64,000 bases of DNA from SLHU01 sp009929975 (GCA_040776905.1 JAXGZQ010000003.1:124001-188000); one strand, 5' to 3'. Shown: positions 26,516 through 35,584, numbered from the stretch's first letter. Made by a program: numbers and translations. Notes: a model not told the origin generated them from the sequence alone.

Positions 26516-26767
26516 TTATGTACCTGTTTCGGTCACGAAAATATCGCTTGTATGGGTGCTCCACCAACTCCCCATATCATCGACCACATTGCCCGCGAAC
26601 GTTTTCAAACCGGGGATAACAATCGCTGTCGCGATGATCAGGGCGGCGGCGATGCCCAGCACTTCATTGAGGCCGAATCCACCGCGGCGGGCCAGTTGTA
26701 GACGGACTTTCCTGATTTTTTTCTTCATTGGAACCATATGTTTTTTCTCAGTCTGTTGTTCTCTCAT
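26516..26767 (-). CDS. Flp-type pilin (putative major pilin)
   Basis: An 83-residue prepilin-like protein. The basic leader (about 1-29, ending RRGG) precedes the hydrophobic helix FGLNEVLGIAAALIIATAIV, the expected form of Flp/Fap type IVb pilins, in which the leader is cut after Gly and a Glu sits near the new N-terminus. The remaining domain is short. The ATG has GGAG seven bases upstream. It sits between tadC and the two small membrane proteins. Cleavage by the prepilin peptidase at 34.7 kb is inferred. Confidence 0.75.
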   Translation of the reverse strand: MREQQTEKKHMVPMKKKIRKVRLQLARRGGFGLNEVLGIAAALIIATAIVIPGLKTFAGNVVDDMGSWWSTHTSDIFVTETGT

Positions 26768-26815
26768 ATCATTTCTCCTTTGTCATTTATCATCCTGAGC
26801 GTTCCGGTTCGCTCA

Positions 26816-27664
26816 TCAGGTGAACAGGGTTGAAAGGGCTTCGACCGCTGACATCAGCAGTGGAAAAAGCAGAGCAGCGAGTGTCGGTGTCAGGCCGGCC
26901 AGAGCCAGCCATAACAGATCACGCCGCAGCGCGGCGGATTCAGTTTGCAGGCAGCTGAAATAGCGGGCGAACAGCAGATTCTCCATGCGCAGAAGTGAGC
27001 GGCCGGTCTGGCCCGTGCGCAAGGTCTGTTCCAGATGGCCGGTGAGCAGATTCATATCGGAGCCCGGAAACAGGCGACGCAGTTCACTGGACGCCTGATC
27101 GAGATCAAATGTCAACTGGTAAACGGCGGAAAACCGCTGCAGAAACATCCGGATGGGTGAGCCGGGTGCCGCGTCCGCTAATCCACTCAGGGTATCGGTC
27201 AGACGGACACCGGAGGATAACTGAAGATCAACGAACCGATAGATCTTGAACAGATCCCGTTCGAACGCCTTCTTCAGGCGGATTGACTGCAGGGCGACGA
27301 CCCGGCTGATTAAAAACCAGGTCAGCAGGATGACCAGTCCCGATATTCCGGCCGGCCGGCCGCTCAGATACGCGGCCACGCCGACGGCAATCCCGGCCAG
27401 GCCGCTGATCAGCCAGAATCGGTTCCGGCTCTGTGGTTCGATGCGGCCGGAGCGCATCAACCACAGACTGCAGGCGGCGGATAGAGATCCTTGCCAGGCT
27501 GCTGCTCCATGACCCCGACCCGTTCGGCCACGATCTTCTTCTTTGCTGACCGGACCCATTTTACCGGTTGATGAATGAGCCAGCCAACACGGCAGCAGAC
27601 GATAGAACAAAGTCGCCAGGATGGCAGCCAGAATGAGCATGCCCGGCAGCAGTGATAACCTCAT
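26816..27664 (-). CDS. tadC: Type II secretion system F-domain protein TadC-like
   Basis: A 282-residue polytopic membrane protein with a hydrophobic N-terminal segment, two further helices near 85-125, and a T2SSF domain (DLFKIYRFVDLQLSSGVRLTDT), with C-terminal helices (LAGLTPTLAALLFPLLMS). It forms the inner-membrane platform that couples the CpaF ATPase to pilin assembly. AAGGAG precedes the ATG; tadB lies 12 bases upstream. Confidence 0.85.
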   Translation of the reverse strand: MRLSLLPGMLILAAILATLFYRLLPCWLAHSSTGKMGPVSKEEDRGRTGRGHGAAAWQGSLSAACSLWLMRSGRIEPQSRNRFWLISGLAGIAVGVAAYLSGRPAGISGLVILLTWFLISRVVALQSIRLKKAFERDLFKIYRFVDLQLSSGVRLTDTLSGLADAAPGSPIRMFLQRFSAVYQLTFDLDQASSELRRLFPGSDMNLLTGHLEQTLRTGQTGRSLLRMENLLFARYFSCLQTESAALRRDLLWLALAGLTPTLAALLFPLLMSAVEALSTLFT

Positions 27665-27676
27665 CTTGATCGCTCC

Positions 27677-28246
27677 TTACTGCGTCATGCGCTGCTGGAT
27701 CAACCATAAGCCGCCGGCCGCCAGACCTGTTCCGCACAGGCTGATCGCCAGCAGAACGGGACCGAGCGCATGATGGAGAAACAGTTCGCGGGTCATGCCG
27801 TCCGTCATCAGGCGAAACAGCAGGATCAGCGGCCCGATGAGAATAATCAGCCAGCAGAGTCGGCGATCATGTGCGCTCGAGATCCTGCGGTGAATCATTT
27901 CTTCCTCAATCCGATACAGCTGCGATTCCATGTGCTCCAACAGGCGGGGAAGATCTCCGCGATGATGGAAATTGAACCGGAGCGCCACCATCAGATCACG
28001 GAAATGCTCTTCAGCGAAGTGATGTTCAAACAGGTCAAGCGCTTCCTCGATGGCCATGCCGCCCCGGACTCTGGTTAAGAAAGAACTGACCGCCAGACGC
28101 ATCGGATCTTCCAGTCCGGATGACAGGCAGCGCTCGAAGGCATAGAGCAGATCTTCACGTACCTGGCACCAGCGCGACAGCTGGCTGACCAGTTGCAGAG
28201 TCTGCTGCCGGATCTTCTTTTTTTGGTAAAAGTGATTGCCACTCAT
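27677..28246 (-). CDS. tadB: Type II secretion system F-domain protein TadB-like
   Basis: A 189-residue membrane protein with RVRGGMAIEEALDLFEHHF (T2SSF pattern) and two C-terminal helices (about 130-150 and 165-182). It is the second platform protein of the Tad machine and shorter than usual TadB (near 300), having only the core. Start ATG 28246 has AAGGGAGAG upstream. Its first 92 bases overlap the 3' end of the cpaF gene in another frame. Confidence 0.8.
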   Translation of the reverse strand: MSGNHFYQKKKIRQQTLQLVSQLSRWCQVREDLLYAFERCLSSGLEDPMRLAVSSFLTRVRGGMAIEEALDLFEHHFAEEHFRDLMVALRFNFHHRGDLPRLLEHMESQLYRIEEEMIHRRISSAHDRRLCWLIILIGPLILLFRLMTDGMTRELFLHHALGPVLLAISLCGTGLAAGGLWLIQQRMTQ

Positions 28247-29456
28247 AGTGCTCTCTCCCTTCGTGGTATCCGCGAATCCTGATGAAGTCCCGTATTTTGA
28301 ATGACTCGAGATGAACAATATAGTCCAAACTGCGCCCGAGCATCCGACGCAGCAGACGTTCACTTTCCGAGCGCATGGCCGGGGCCGCCAGCGCGATCAG
28401 TCGATCCATCGCGTCCGCGGCTGAATCAGCATGCAGCGTGGCCAGACAGCGGTGTCCGGAAAAAGCCGCGCGGATGAACTCCAGCGCCTCCTCGCCGACA
28501 ATCTCACCGATACAGTAGGTCTCCAGTGACATGGTCAGGCCATCAGCGACCAGATCACGCAGGCTGACCGGCCGGCCCCCTTCATGCGGTTTCTTTATTC
28601 TCTGGACCAGACAGGACGGCTTGTCCGGATAGATTTCGCTGTCACTTTCAGCGATCAGAACACGTTCCAACGGTGGCATCGCAGCGATAAAGGCTCGCAG
28701 CAAGGTCGTTTTGCCCGCGGCTCCCCGCCCGGTCAGCAGCAGGGATTGTCCTTCCGAGGCGATCCGGCGCAGTTGATCCGCCATCGGGCGATCGAGCATG
28801 CCAAGCTCGCAAAGATCATCCAGATCCAAGGCCTTCTGCCGGTGTTTCCGGATGCTGATCGTCGCGAAATTCACGCTGCGCGGTGGAATGGTCACATTGA
28901 TCCTTAAGCGATACTGGGAATCCGCGACCCGGCAGTGGCTGTCATTTTCGTTGATCATACCGCCATTGCGGATGATGACCAGACGACAGAATGTGTCATA
29001 GGCCTTTTCATCCGGAAAGCGCAGCTTGCTGCGTTCCCGGCGGCCTTCTCGGGTCACGGTAAACTCGGATGGACCGGTTCCGTCAATATCAGAAACCGCT
29101 TCATCGTCCACCAGACTCTGGAGAGGACCATATCCGAAGAGAAAATCATTGACCTGCCGCAGCAGAACCGGCTGTGATTCATCCACCATCAGGTGATGAT
29201 GCTCAATGATATGGCTGACCAGTGATTTCAGCTCATGACTGTCCGCCTGGCCAGACGCCAGCCTGGCCACCAGTTCCGGTTCCTGGTCGAGCACATGGTG
29301 GCAGACCGTCACAATCGTATCAGAAACACGGTCAGGACTGTCAGCCGGCACCGGATCGACCCGGTCGGTTTCTCCGGCATCCGGCTTCTGTCCGGACGAT
29401 TCGCGCCAGAGCGCCACCTGCTCAATCAGCTGTTCATATGACTCAACCAGAAGCAT
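28155..29456 (-). CDS. cpaF: Tad secretion ATPase CpaF/TadA
   Basis: Hexameric ATPase powering Flp pilus assembly (433 residues). Visible: LFGYGPLQSLVDDEAVSDID, the Walker A TGRGAAGKTTLLRAF (about 260), Asp box-like VLIAESDSEIY, and the His-box region GHRCLATLHADSAADAMDRL. The start at 29456 with GGAAGGAG is preferred to the upstream frame. It overlaps the kinase-TadZ gene end by 14 bases and tadB by 92. Confidence 0.92.
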   Translation of the reverse strand: MLLVESYEQLIEQVALWRESSGQKPDAGETDRVDPVPADSPDRVSDTIVTVCHHVLDQEPELVARLASGQADSHELKSLVSHIIEHHHLMVDESQPVLLRQVNDFLFGYGPLQSLVDDEAVSDIDGTGPSEFTVTREGRRERSKLRFPDEKAYDTFCRLVIIRNGGMINENDSHCRVADSQYRLRINVTIPPRSVNFATISIRKHRQKALDLDDLCELGMLDRPMADQLRRIASEGQSLLLTGRGAAGKTTLLRAFIAAMPPLERVLIAESDSEIYPDKPSCLVQRIKKPHEGGRPVSLRDLVADGLTMSLETYCIGEIVGEEALEFIRAAFSGHRCLATLHADSAADAMDRLIALAAPAMRSESERLLRRMLGRSLDYIVHLESFKIRDFIRIRGYHEGREHYEWQSLLPKKEDPAADSATGQPAVALVPGT

Positions 29457-30993
29457 GCCGCTCACTCCTTCCACGCTGTAATTGTTGTTCCAGATAATCA
29501 ATCAGCCGGCCATATTCCTGACGGTTCCTGCGAATCATCCGTGTCCAGTACGGACGATGCGATCCGCGATGCCGGTCCCTTTCCGGACAATCACTGATCG
29601 TGCCGGCCAGCTGATCATGGGTCAGGCGGCGAATGCTGTCAGTACAAAGCTCACGCTGCGCCTGATAGGGAAACAGAACATAATAGATCCGTTGATCAGA
29701 CACCAGCCCCACGCTGGCCAGATGCTGAACCTGACGACGACATGACTGCCAGTGAATCAGATCGCCCTTGATCGGCATGATGATCAGATCCGCTGTCAGC
29801 AGTCCGATACAGGCTGCGGCATCCTGCGGCATGCCGCTCGTCACCGTCAGGCAGATATCACATTGATCGTCTGCCTCACGCAGAATCTGCAGCAGAACAG
29901 AGGTCTCCTCTGCTGTCTGTCTTTGCAGAACGGATCCTGCCTCGATGCAATTCGGCTGGTGTCGGCTCGGAAGCGGCTGCAGATAAGCCGCACAGCGTGG
30001 ATCGCCCAGATCAAAATCAATCAGCAGGACATCAGTCCGCCGTGACCAGACCGATGCCAGTTCGCAGGCCAGCTCCGCCTCCTGCCAAACACAGATCCTC
30101 GTGGCCGAGGATGATGAGGGGGTGTCGCTTCTTTCGGGCCGGCCTGACGTGTCGGGATGGACAGGAATGAAGGCTCGTACGGACTGGCCGGCCTGTTTCA
30201 TCCATTCAGAACAGCGTTCTCGCAGCGGATATCCCCTGGCCTGTGATTCAATGACGGCATCTAGTGCTGCGATGAACACGCTTATGGTCGCTGGGCGATT
30301 CGCGGGATCATCCGCCAGACAGCGTGACAACAGATCAGCCAGCGCAGCCTGTTGTGCCGGCAGCAGATCATTCGGCGCATGATTGCGGCAGTATTCAGGT
30401 GGGCGCCGGGTCAGATACTGCAGACACATCAGAGCCAGCGCAAAAAGATCACTGGCTGGACAGGGATGGCCGGCCATCCGTTCCGGAGCGGCATAAACCA
30501 GAGTCAATCGCTGCTTTTCCCGACCCGTCGGACCGGAATCCGGCTCATGAAATAAAGCGGTCTGGAAATCGATCAGGCCAAGTTCACCTGATGGCAGCAT
30601 GATCCAGTGTTCCGGCTTGAGATCGAGATGCATCAGCGGCGGGTCTGACGCCTCGTGGAGAAATTGCAGCAGGCGGGCCGCTTGTCGAATGATGGGCAGC
30701 AGGCGGGTTGGCCGGCATCGACGGCGCGTCGAAAGAAAGTCCGAAAGACATTGGCCGGGCAGATAGTCCAAAACAACCAGTGAAGGATGTTCGCCGTCGC
30801 TCACCTGATCCAGAACCCGGGGCAGCCCGGGATGCCAGATCTTCTCCAGCCAGCGGACAACCCGGATATCGGCAAAATCATCCAGGGGCATCATCAGACC
30901 GGGCAGGTGGGTCTGCTCATCCTGAACGAGCCAGTGATGGCCCATCCGTCGGACCAGGCGGTAATGTCCATCGATTAACTCATGATGCTGCAT
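29443..30993 (-). CDS. Degenerate Ser/Thr kinase fused to a TadZ/CpaE-like MinD domain
   Basis: A 516-residue two-domain protein. Residues about 10-250 form a protein-kinase fold: HLDLKPEH (Asp124, Lys126; the Asn of HRDLKxxN is His), IDFQ (Asp142) in place of DFG, and AAPERM as the APE motif. There is no glycine loop and no VAIK lysine, so it may be a pseudokinase. Residues about 295-480 resemble MinD/ParA proteins: VLLIDFDLGDPRCAAYL, CDICLTVTSGMPQDAA and ADLIIMPIKGDLIHW, but the Walker A lysine motif is absent. Such MinD-like proteins (TadZ) place the Tad machine at a pole. GGGAGG precedes the ATG; it begins the Tad operon. Confidence 0.78.
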   Translation of the reverse strand: MQHHELIDGHYRLVRRMGHHWLVQDEQTHLPGLMMPLDDFADIRVVRWLEKIWHPGLPRVLDQVSDGEHPSLVVLDYLPGQCLSDFLSTRRRCRPTRLLPIIRQAARLLQFLHEASDPPLMHLDLKPEHWIMLPSGELGLIDFQTALFHEPDSGPTGREKQRLTLVYAAPERMAGHPCPASDLFALALMCLQYLTRRPPEYCRNHAPNDLLPAQQAALADLLSRCLADDPANRPATISVFIAALDAVIESQARGYPLRERCSEWMKQAGQSVRAFIPVHPDTSGRPERSDTPSSSSATRICVWQEAELACELASVWSRRTDVLLIDFDLGDPRCAAYLQPLPSRHQPNCIEAGSVLQRQTAEETSVLLQILREADDQCDICLTVTSGMPQDAAACIGLLTADLIIMPIKGDLIHWQSCRRQVQHLASVGLVSDQRIYYVLFPYQAQRELCTDSIRRLTHDQLAGTISDCPERDRHRGSHRPYWTRMIRRNRQEYGRLIDYLEQQLQRGRSERHASG

Positions 30994-31023
30994 GGCGGCC
31001 TCCCTTCAATCTGATATCAGCAT

Positions 31024-31054
31024 AAAGAAAACAGGCACCCTTTCGGATGCCTGT
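31024..31054 (-). terminator. Rho-independent terminator after clpX
   Basis: Minus-strand hairpin with arms 31045-31054 and 31031-31040 (one wobble pair), GAAA loop and a T-rich tail (TTTTCTTT). It separates clpX from the Tad operon. Confidence 0.82.
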
Positions 31055-31116
31055 CATTGTTGATAATTCGACAGAATCAGTGATGATGTGTCAAATCAGT
31101 GGTCGTTGCTTTACGC

Positions 31117-32427
31117 TCAGGCCGTCTTCTCATCCTTGAGAATCAGCATCGGCGGTTTTCGCTCCCGGACGCTTTCCAAGGTAATGACACACCGGCTGAC
31201 ATCATCTCTTGACGGAATATCATACATGATATCGAGCATCATGGATTCAATGATCGCCCGAAGGCCGCGGGCTCCGGTTTTGCGGGCCAGTGCCTGTGTG
31301 GCGATTTCATGAATCGCCTCCGGCTCAAACTCCAGCTCCACACCGTCATACTGGAACAGTTTCTTGTACTGCTTGAGCAGCGCGTTGCGCGGCTCCTGCA
31401 GGATCCGTATCAGAGTATTCTCGTCCAGCCCACCCAGTGCGACGATCACAGGAACACGACCGACAAATTCGGGAATCAGGCCGTATTTCAGCAGATCCTG
31501 CGGCATGATTCTGGCAAGAAGCTCACCTGATTCCAGTTCTTTGCGCGACTCGATATGAGCGCCGAAACCAATTGACTTCTCACCGATCCGGTTCTGAATG
31601 ATCTTATCCATGCCGTCAAAGGCACCACCGCAGATAAACAGGATATTCGTCGTATCAATCTGGATGAATTCCTGATGCGGATGCTTGCGGCCACCCTGCG
31701 GCGGAACATTGGCGATCGTACTTTCGAGAATTTTCAGCAAGGCCTGCTGGACCCCTTCGCCACTGACATCGCGGGTAATCGAAGGGTTGTCCGATTTGCG
31801 GGTGATCTTATCAATCTCATCAATATAAATGATACCGCGCTGTGCCCGCTCAATATTGAAATCCGCGTTCTGCAGTAATTTGAGCAGGATATTCTCGACA
31901 TCCTCACCGACATAACCGGCTTCGGTCAGCGCGGTCGCGTCGGCGATCGCGAACGGAACATCGAGAATCCGGGCCAGAGTCTGGGCCAGCAGTGTCTTGC
32001 CGCTGCCCGTCGGTCCAAGCATCAGAATATTGCTTTTCGCCAGTTCGACATCATCATCATGCTCCGGCGCATCAGCATAGACTCGCTTATAGTGATTGTA
32101 TACGGCCACTGACAACGCCTTCTTGGATTGTTCCTGACCGATGACATACTGGTCAAGCGCGGCTTTGATCTCTGCCGGCGACATCAATTCGCCGGGTTGA
32201 TCCAGTTCCTGGTTATCGTCAATCGCCACTTGCTCGTCATTGAGAATTTCTTCACAGAGCGCGACACATTCATTACAGATAAAGACACCGGGACCCGCGA
32301 TCAGGCGTGCGACCTGGCCTTCACTTTTTCCGCAGAATGAACAGCTGATCGGATGATGTCCGTCAGGCTCGCCGCTGCGGCGTCCATTTCGGCCGCCCGG
32401 CTTGTTCTTATCGTTGTTATCCGCCAT
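31117..32427 (-). CDS. clpX: ATP-dependent Clp protease ATP-binding subunit ClpX
   Basis: AAA+ unfoldase that feeds substrates to ClpP (436 residues). The N-terminal zinc finger holds CSFCGKSEGQ and CNECVALC. Walker A GPTGSGKTLLAQTLA, Walker B IIYIDEIDKI, sensor and IGF-type loop (IGFGAHIES) are present. The start ATG 32427 follows GAGG and lies a base after the clpP stop; the longer frame is unlikely. Classical clpP-clpX operon downstream of tig. Confidence 0.97.
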   Translation of the reverse strand: MADNNDKNKPGGRNGRRSGEPDGHHPISCSFCGKSEGQVARLIAGPGVFICNECVALCEEILNDEQVAIDDNQELDQPGELMSPAEIKAALDQYVIGQEQSKKALSVAVYNHYKRVYADAPEHDDDVELAKSNILMLGPTGSGKTLLAQTLARILDVPFAIADATALTEAGYVGEDVENILLKLLQNADFNIERAQRGIIYIDEIDKITRKSDNPSITRDVSGEGVQQALLKILESTIANVPPQGGRKHPHQEFIQIDTTNILFICGGAFDGMDKIIQNRIGEKSIGFGAHIESRKELESGELLARIMPQDLLKYGLIPEFVGRVPVIVALGGLDENTLIRILQEPRNALLKQYKKLFQYDGVELEFEPEAIHEIATQALARKTGARGLRAIIESMMLDIMYDIPSRDDVSRCVITLESVRERKPPMLILKDEKTA

Positions 32428-32428
32428 G

Positions 32429-33013
32429 TTATGCCCTCTTCTCCATGATCTGATCAATGATTCCGTAATCATTTGCCTGTTGGGCCGTCATCCAGTTGTC
32501 ACGATCGGTATCAACCGCGATCTTTTCAATCGGCTGACCGGTCCGGTCTGCCAGAATCTGATTGAGACGGTCACGCATCTTGAGGATGTGGTCCGCCGCG
32601 ATATGAATATCAGACGCCTGGCCCTGGGCTCCGCTCGAAGGCTGGTGGATCATGATTTCGGCATTCGGCAGCGCGAACCGCTTGCCAGGCGCGCCGGCGG
32701 CAAGGAGAAACGCTCCCATGCTGGCCGCCAGGCCCATACAGATGGTCTGGACATCCGCTTTGATGTACTGCATGGTGTCGTAAATCATCAGGCCGGAATG
32801 AATTTCACCACCGGGACTGTTAATGTAAAACTGAATATCTTTCTCCGGGTCCTCGGCCTCGAGAAACAGCAGCTGAGCGGTGATCAGGCTGGCGGTCACC
32901 GGATTGACATCCTCACTCAGCATGATGATCCGCTCTTTCAGCAGACGGGAATAAATATCATAGGATCTCTCACCACGATTGGTCTGTTCAATAACGACAG
33001 GGACTAAACTCAT
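32429..33013 (-). CDS. clpP: ATP-dependent Clp protease proteolytic subunit ClpP
   Basis: Serine protease chamber subunit (194 residues). The catalytic Ser is in GLAASMGAFLL (about residue 97), His in MIHQPSSGAQG (about 122), Asp follows in DRDNWM. Starts MSLVPVVIEQTNRGERSYDI. AAAGGAG precedes the ATG. Confidence 0.97.
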   Translation of the reverse strand: MSLVPVVIEQTNRGERSYDIYSRLLKERIIMLSEDVNPVTASLITAQLLFLEAEDPEKDIQFYINSPGGEIHSGLMIYDTMQYIKADVQTICMGLAASMGAFLLAAGAPGKRFALPNAEIMIHQPSSGAQGQASDIHIAADHILKMRDRLNQILADRTGQPIEKIAVDTDRDNWMTAQQANDYGIIDQIMEKRA

Positions 33014-33038
33014 ATTCTTATGCTCCTTTCATATAGCG

Positions 33039-33066
33039 ACAGGGGAGCTTCGCAAAACCCCCCTGT
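33039..33066 (-). promoter_or_regulatory. Hairpin in clpP 5' untranslated region
   Basis: Inverted arms ACAGGGG (33039-33045) and CCCCTGT (33060-33066) with a 14-base loop lie between the probable clpP start site and the ribosome binding site. It does not match the CtsR operator. Possible mRNA-stability or translation control element. Confidence 0.4.
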
Positions 33067-33084
33067 GGAATTGATCCAACCACT

Positions 33085-33090
33085 ATTATA
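33085..33090 (-). promoter_or_regulatory. Probable -10 box of clpP promoter
   Basis: A perfect TATAAT on the minus strand about 70 bases before clpP. The -35 region 17 bases upstream is poor, so an activator or another element may help. Confidence 0.45.
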
Positions 33091-33152
33091 TCGTGTGTTA
33101 TGGTCTTCATACCAGTTCTATTTGTAAATAATCAGCAAACGCCGGAGGGGGC

Positions 33153-34565
33153 TTATTCAGCGTCCGTTTCTCCAACCACCGGCTCAGTCACATCAGCGGC
33201 CTCCAGGACTTCGGCCTCAGCCTCGATCGCGTCAACCAGTCCAGCCTCGGCAGCTTCGGGTTCCGGTTCGGCCGGCGGGTCGACGGCAACGGCTTCAGCC
33301 GCCAGGAAGTCAATGGTCTTGCGGCTGACCACACTGTCGCGGATGAAGGTGTTCTCTGAACCGCCCATGCGCTCCTTGAGATCCTCTGCCTTCATGTTGT
33401 ACATGACCGCGACACGTTCGATTTCCGCTTCGATCTCAGCGTCATCCGCTTCAATTTTTTCTTTTTTGGCGATCGCTTCGAGCACCAGCTGTGACTTCAC
33501 ACGGTTTTCCGCCGGTTCATGCAGCTGACTGTAGAAATCGTCCATCGTCTGTCCCATGTAGCTGAGATACTGCTCCAGTTCGATTCCCTGATACTGCATC
33601 TGTGTACGCTGCTGCTCAACCATGCTGTCCATCTCCTGATGGATCATCGCATGGGGAATATCAACGGCCGCGTTCTGGGTGACAGCGGCAATGACATTGT
33701 CCTTGAAGCTCTCATCGGACTGGCTCTGCAGACGTTCCTGAACCTGACGGCGCAGATCCTCTTTATATTCATCAAGCGTATTGAACTCGCTGACATCCTT
33801 GGCGAACTCATCATCCAGATCCGGCAGTTCACGTTTCTTGACGCTGTTGACAGTTACTTTGAAGACAACGTCTTTGCCCTTGAGATCTTCACTGTGGTAA
33901 TCATCCGGGAACGTGACATTCAAATCACATGAATCACCTTCACTGTGACCGATCAGCTGATCTTCAAAACCAGGGATGAACGAGTTGGACCCGATACGCA
34001 GATCATAGGATGATCCTTCGCCGCCCTCAAAGGGCTCATCGTTGAGGAATCCCTTATAATCGATATTGGCGGTATCGCCGCTTTCGATCGGACGATCCGT
34101 GACCGGAACCATCCGTGAATTTCTTTCCTGAACACGCTTGAGCTCGTCGGCCAGACGCTCATCCGAAACCTCGACCGGCTGCCGGACTGCTTCTACACCA
34201 CGGTACTGGCCGAGCGTGACCTCTGGCTTGACTGTCACCTGAACCGTGAATTTCAGACCATTTTCACGGCTGATATCCAGGATGTCCATCTCAGGACGGT
34301 CAACCGGTTCGAGCTGATGTTCGCTCACCGCTTCCGCATAGGCCGGGGTCGCCGCGATATCGATGGCATCTTCGTACAGCACGCCTTCGCCGTAATATTT
34401 TGTGACAATATTCATCGGTGCCTTGCCCCGGCGAAATCCTGGTACATTGAATTTTTTCGCGTTCTTGCGGAAAGCCTGCTGAAGCGCATCGGCAAACTGC
34501 TCCGGTGCGACATCGATTGTCAGCAGAACTTGATGGTTGTCCTTCTTTTCCAGCTGTGATGCCAT
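33153..34565 (-). CDS. tig: Trigger factor
   Basis: Ribosome-associated chaperone and peptidyl-prolyl isomerase. The N-terminal ribosome-binding signature is FNVPGFRRGKAPMNIV (about 38-53), the FKBP domain follows (DTANIDYKGFLNDEPFEGGE) and a helical client domain ends the protein. At 470 residues it is longer than usual (about 430) by an acidic tail rich in Glu, Ala and Val, which is likely disordered. RBS CAGGAGG is upstream. tig-clpP-clpX order is typical. Confidence 0.95.
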   Translation of the reverse strand: MASQLEKKDNHQVLLTIDVAPEQFADALQQAFRKNAKKFNVPGFRRGKAPMNIVTKYYGEGVLYEDAIDIAATPAYAEAVSEHQLEPVDRPEMDILDISRENGLKFTVQVTVKPEVTLGQYRGVEAVRQPVEVSDERLADELKRVQERNSRMVPVTDRPIESGDTANIDYKGFLNDEPFEGGEGSSYDLRIGSNSFIPGFEDQLIGHSEGDSCDLNVTFPDDYHSEDLKGKDVVFKVTVNSVKKRELPDLDDEFAKDVSEFNTLDEYKEDLRRQVQERLQSQSDESFKDNVIAAVTQNAAVDIPHAMIHQEMDSMVEQQRTQMQYQGIELEQYLSYMGQTMDDFYSQLHEPAENRVKSQLVLEAIAKKEKIEADDAEIEAEIERVAVMYNMKAEDLKERMGGSENTFIRDSVVSRKTIDFLAAEAVAVDPPAEPEPEAAEAGLVDAIEAEAEVLEAADVTEPVVGETDAE

Positions 34566-34619
34566 GGGTTGTGTTCCTCCTGTAAAGCACGCCTGTGCTA
34601 TGATTGCAAATGCTACAAG

Positions 34620-34648
34620 ATCTTAGCACAAGACCACCTGTTTGTAAA
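34620..34648 (-). promoter_or_regulatory. Sigma-A promoter of tig
   Basis: Minus-strand TTTACA (34643-34648), 17-base spacer, TAAGAT (34620-34625), about 55 bases before the start codon. Confidence 0.6.
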
Positions 34649-34711
34649 GAAAACAAGGGCTTTTCATGATAGAATGCAGATGGTCATCCACCAAATCACA
34701 GGAGGAGCAGC

Positions 34712-35536
34712 ATGCCGGATTCATTTATCACTCAGTTTTGGATTGTGATTGCCGCGATCTGGGGTCTGCTGATCGGAAGTTTCCTCAATGTCTGCATATT
34801 CCGGCTTCCCCGCGGTGAAACCATCGTCCGCGGCCGTTCCTACTGTCCGTCCTGCCACCATTCGCTGGAAGGGATGGATCTCATCCCTATCGCATCGTAT
34901 CTTCTGCTCGGCCGCCGCTGCCGCTACTGTCATCAGCCGATATCCGGCCGCTATGCCCTGATCGAAAGCTGGGCCGGCGGATACAGCCTGCTGGCCGCGT
35001 GGCTCTGGCGGGCCGGAGGCCCACTGGCCAGACCAGACGCGAGCTTGCTGCTTCTGTCAGAATTCTGGCTGCATGCCCTGTTGTCGCTTTCCGCCATGGT
35101 CACAACCTATCTGCTGATCGTCTGGGCCATGATTCTCTACGACGGCCACCGGCCGCCCCGGCTGCTGTATTGGCTGGCCATTCCGGGGCTGATTCTACGC
35201 TGGCTGATTCAGCCGGAATCGCTTTTGTTTCATCTCATGGCCGGTCTGGTGGTCATTGCGGCCACCCGGCTGCTGACCCGAACGGCATTCGGCAGGGGGG
35301 CCGCTTCAGAAGAAGATCGTGCGCTAATCCTGGACATTGGCGGCGGATTGGCACTTATGACATTATATGGAGGGGCGTCGACTGGCCTGGCCGCCATCAT
35401 CACCGGCCTCGTTCTTCTGGCGCTCACCCACGTGCTGAGCAGAAAACAGACGCAGGTCCCTCTCCGCTTTCACCGGCTGACCGCCTCCCTGATGCTGATG
35501 GCCGCGTCGCTGACCTGGCTTCTGATTCAGCTCTGA
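34712..35536 (+). CDS. Prepilin peptidase (A24, type IV leader peptidase), divergent
   Basis: A 274-residue membrane aspartic protease that cleaves and often N-methylates prepilins. The N-terminal GSFLNVCIFRLPRGE and cytoplasmic zinc loop with CPSCHH and CRYCHQP are of the full-length TFPP/PilD type. The two catalytic Asp are probably the Asp in ILYDGHRPP and the Asp in LILDIGGGLALM, which stands for the usual GxGD with a changed context. Ends with four membrane helices. It is 3.7 kb from the Tad genes, on the other strand, and is the obvious enzyme for the Flp pilin. GGAGG-like site upstream. Confidence 0.85.
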   Translation: MPDSFITQFWIVIAAIWGLLIGSFLNVCIFRLPRGETIVRGRSYCPSCHHSLEGMDLIPIASYLLLGRRCRYCHQPISGRYALIESWAGGYSLLAAWLWRAGGPLARPDASLLLLSEFWLHALLSLSAMVTTYLLIVWAMILYDGHRPPRLLYWLAIPGLILRWLIQPESLLFHLMAGLVVIAATRLLTRTAFGRGAASEEDRALILDIGGGLALMTLYGGASTGLAAIITGLVLLALTHVLSRKQTQVPLRFHRLTASLMLMAASLTWLLIQL

Positions 35537-35555
35537 CAGACGAAACCGGCTTGTT

Positions 35556-35584
35556 TTGACGGGGCTTTCGAACCACGGTATAAT
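35556..35584 (+). promoter_or_regulatory. Strong sigma-A promoter of L25 gene
   Basis: TTGACG (35556-35561), 17-base spacer, perfect TATAAT (35579-35584), 56 bases before the ATG. Confidence 0.85.
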
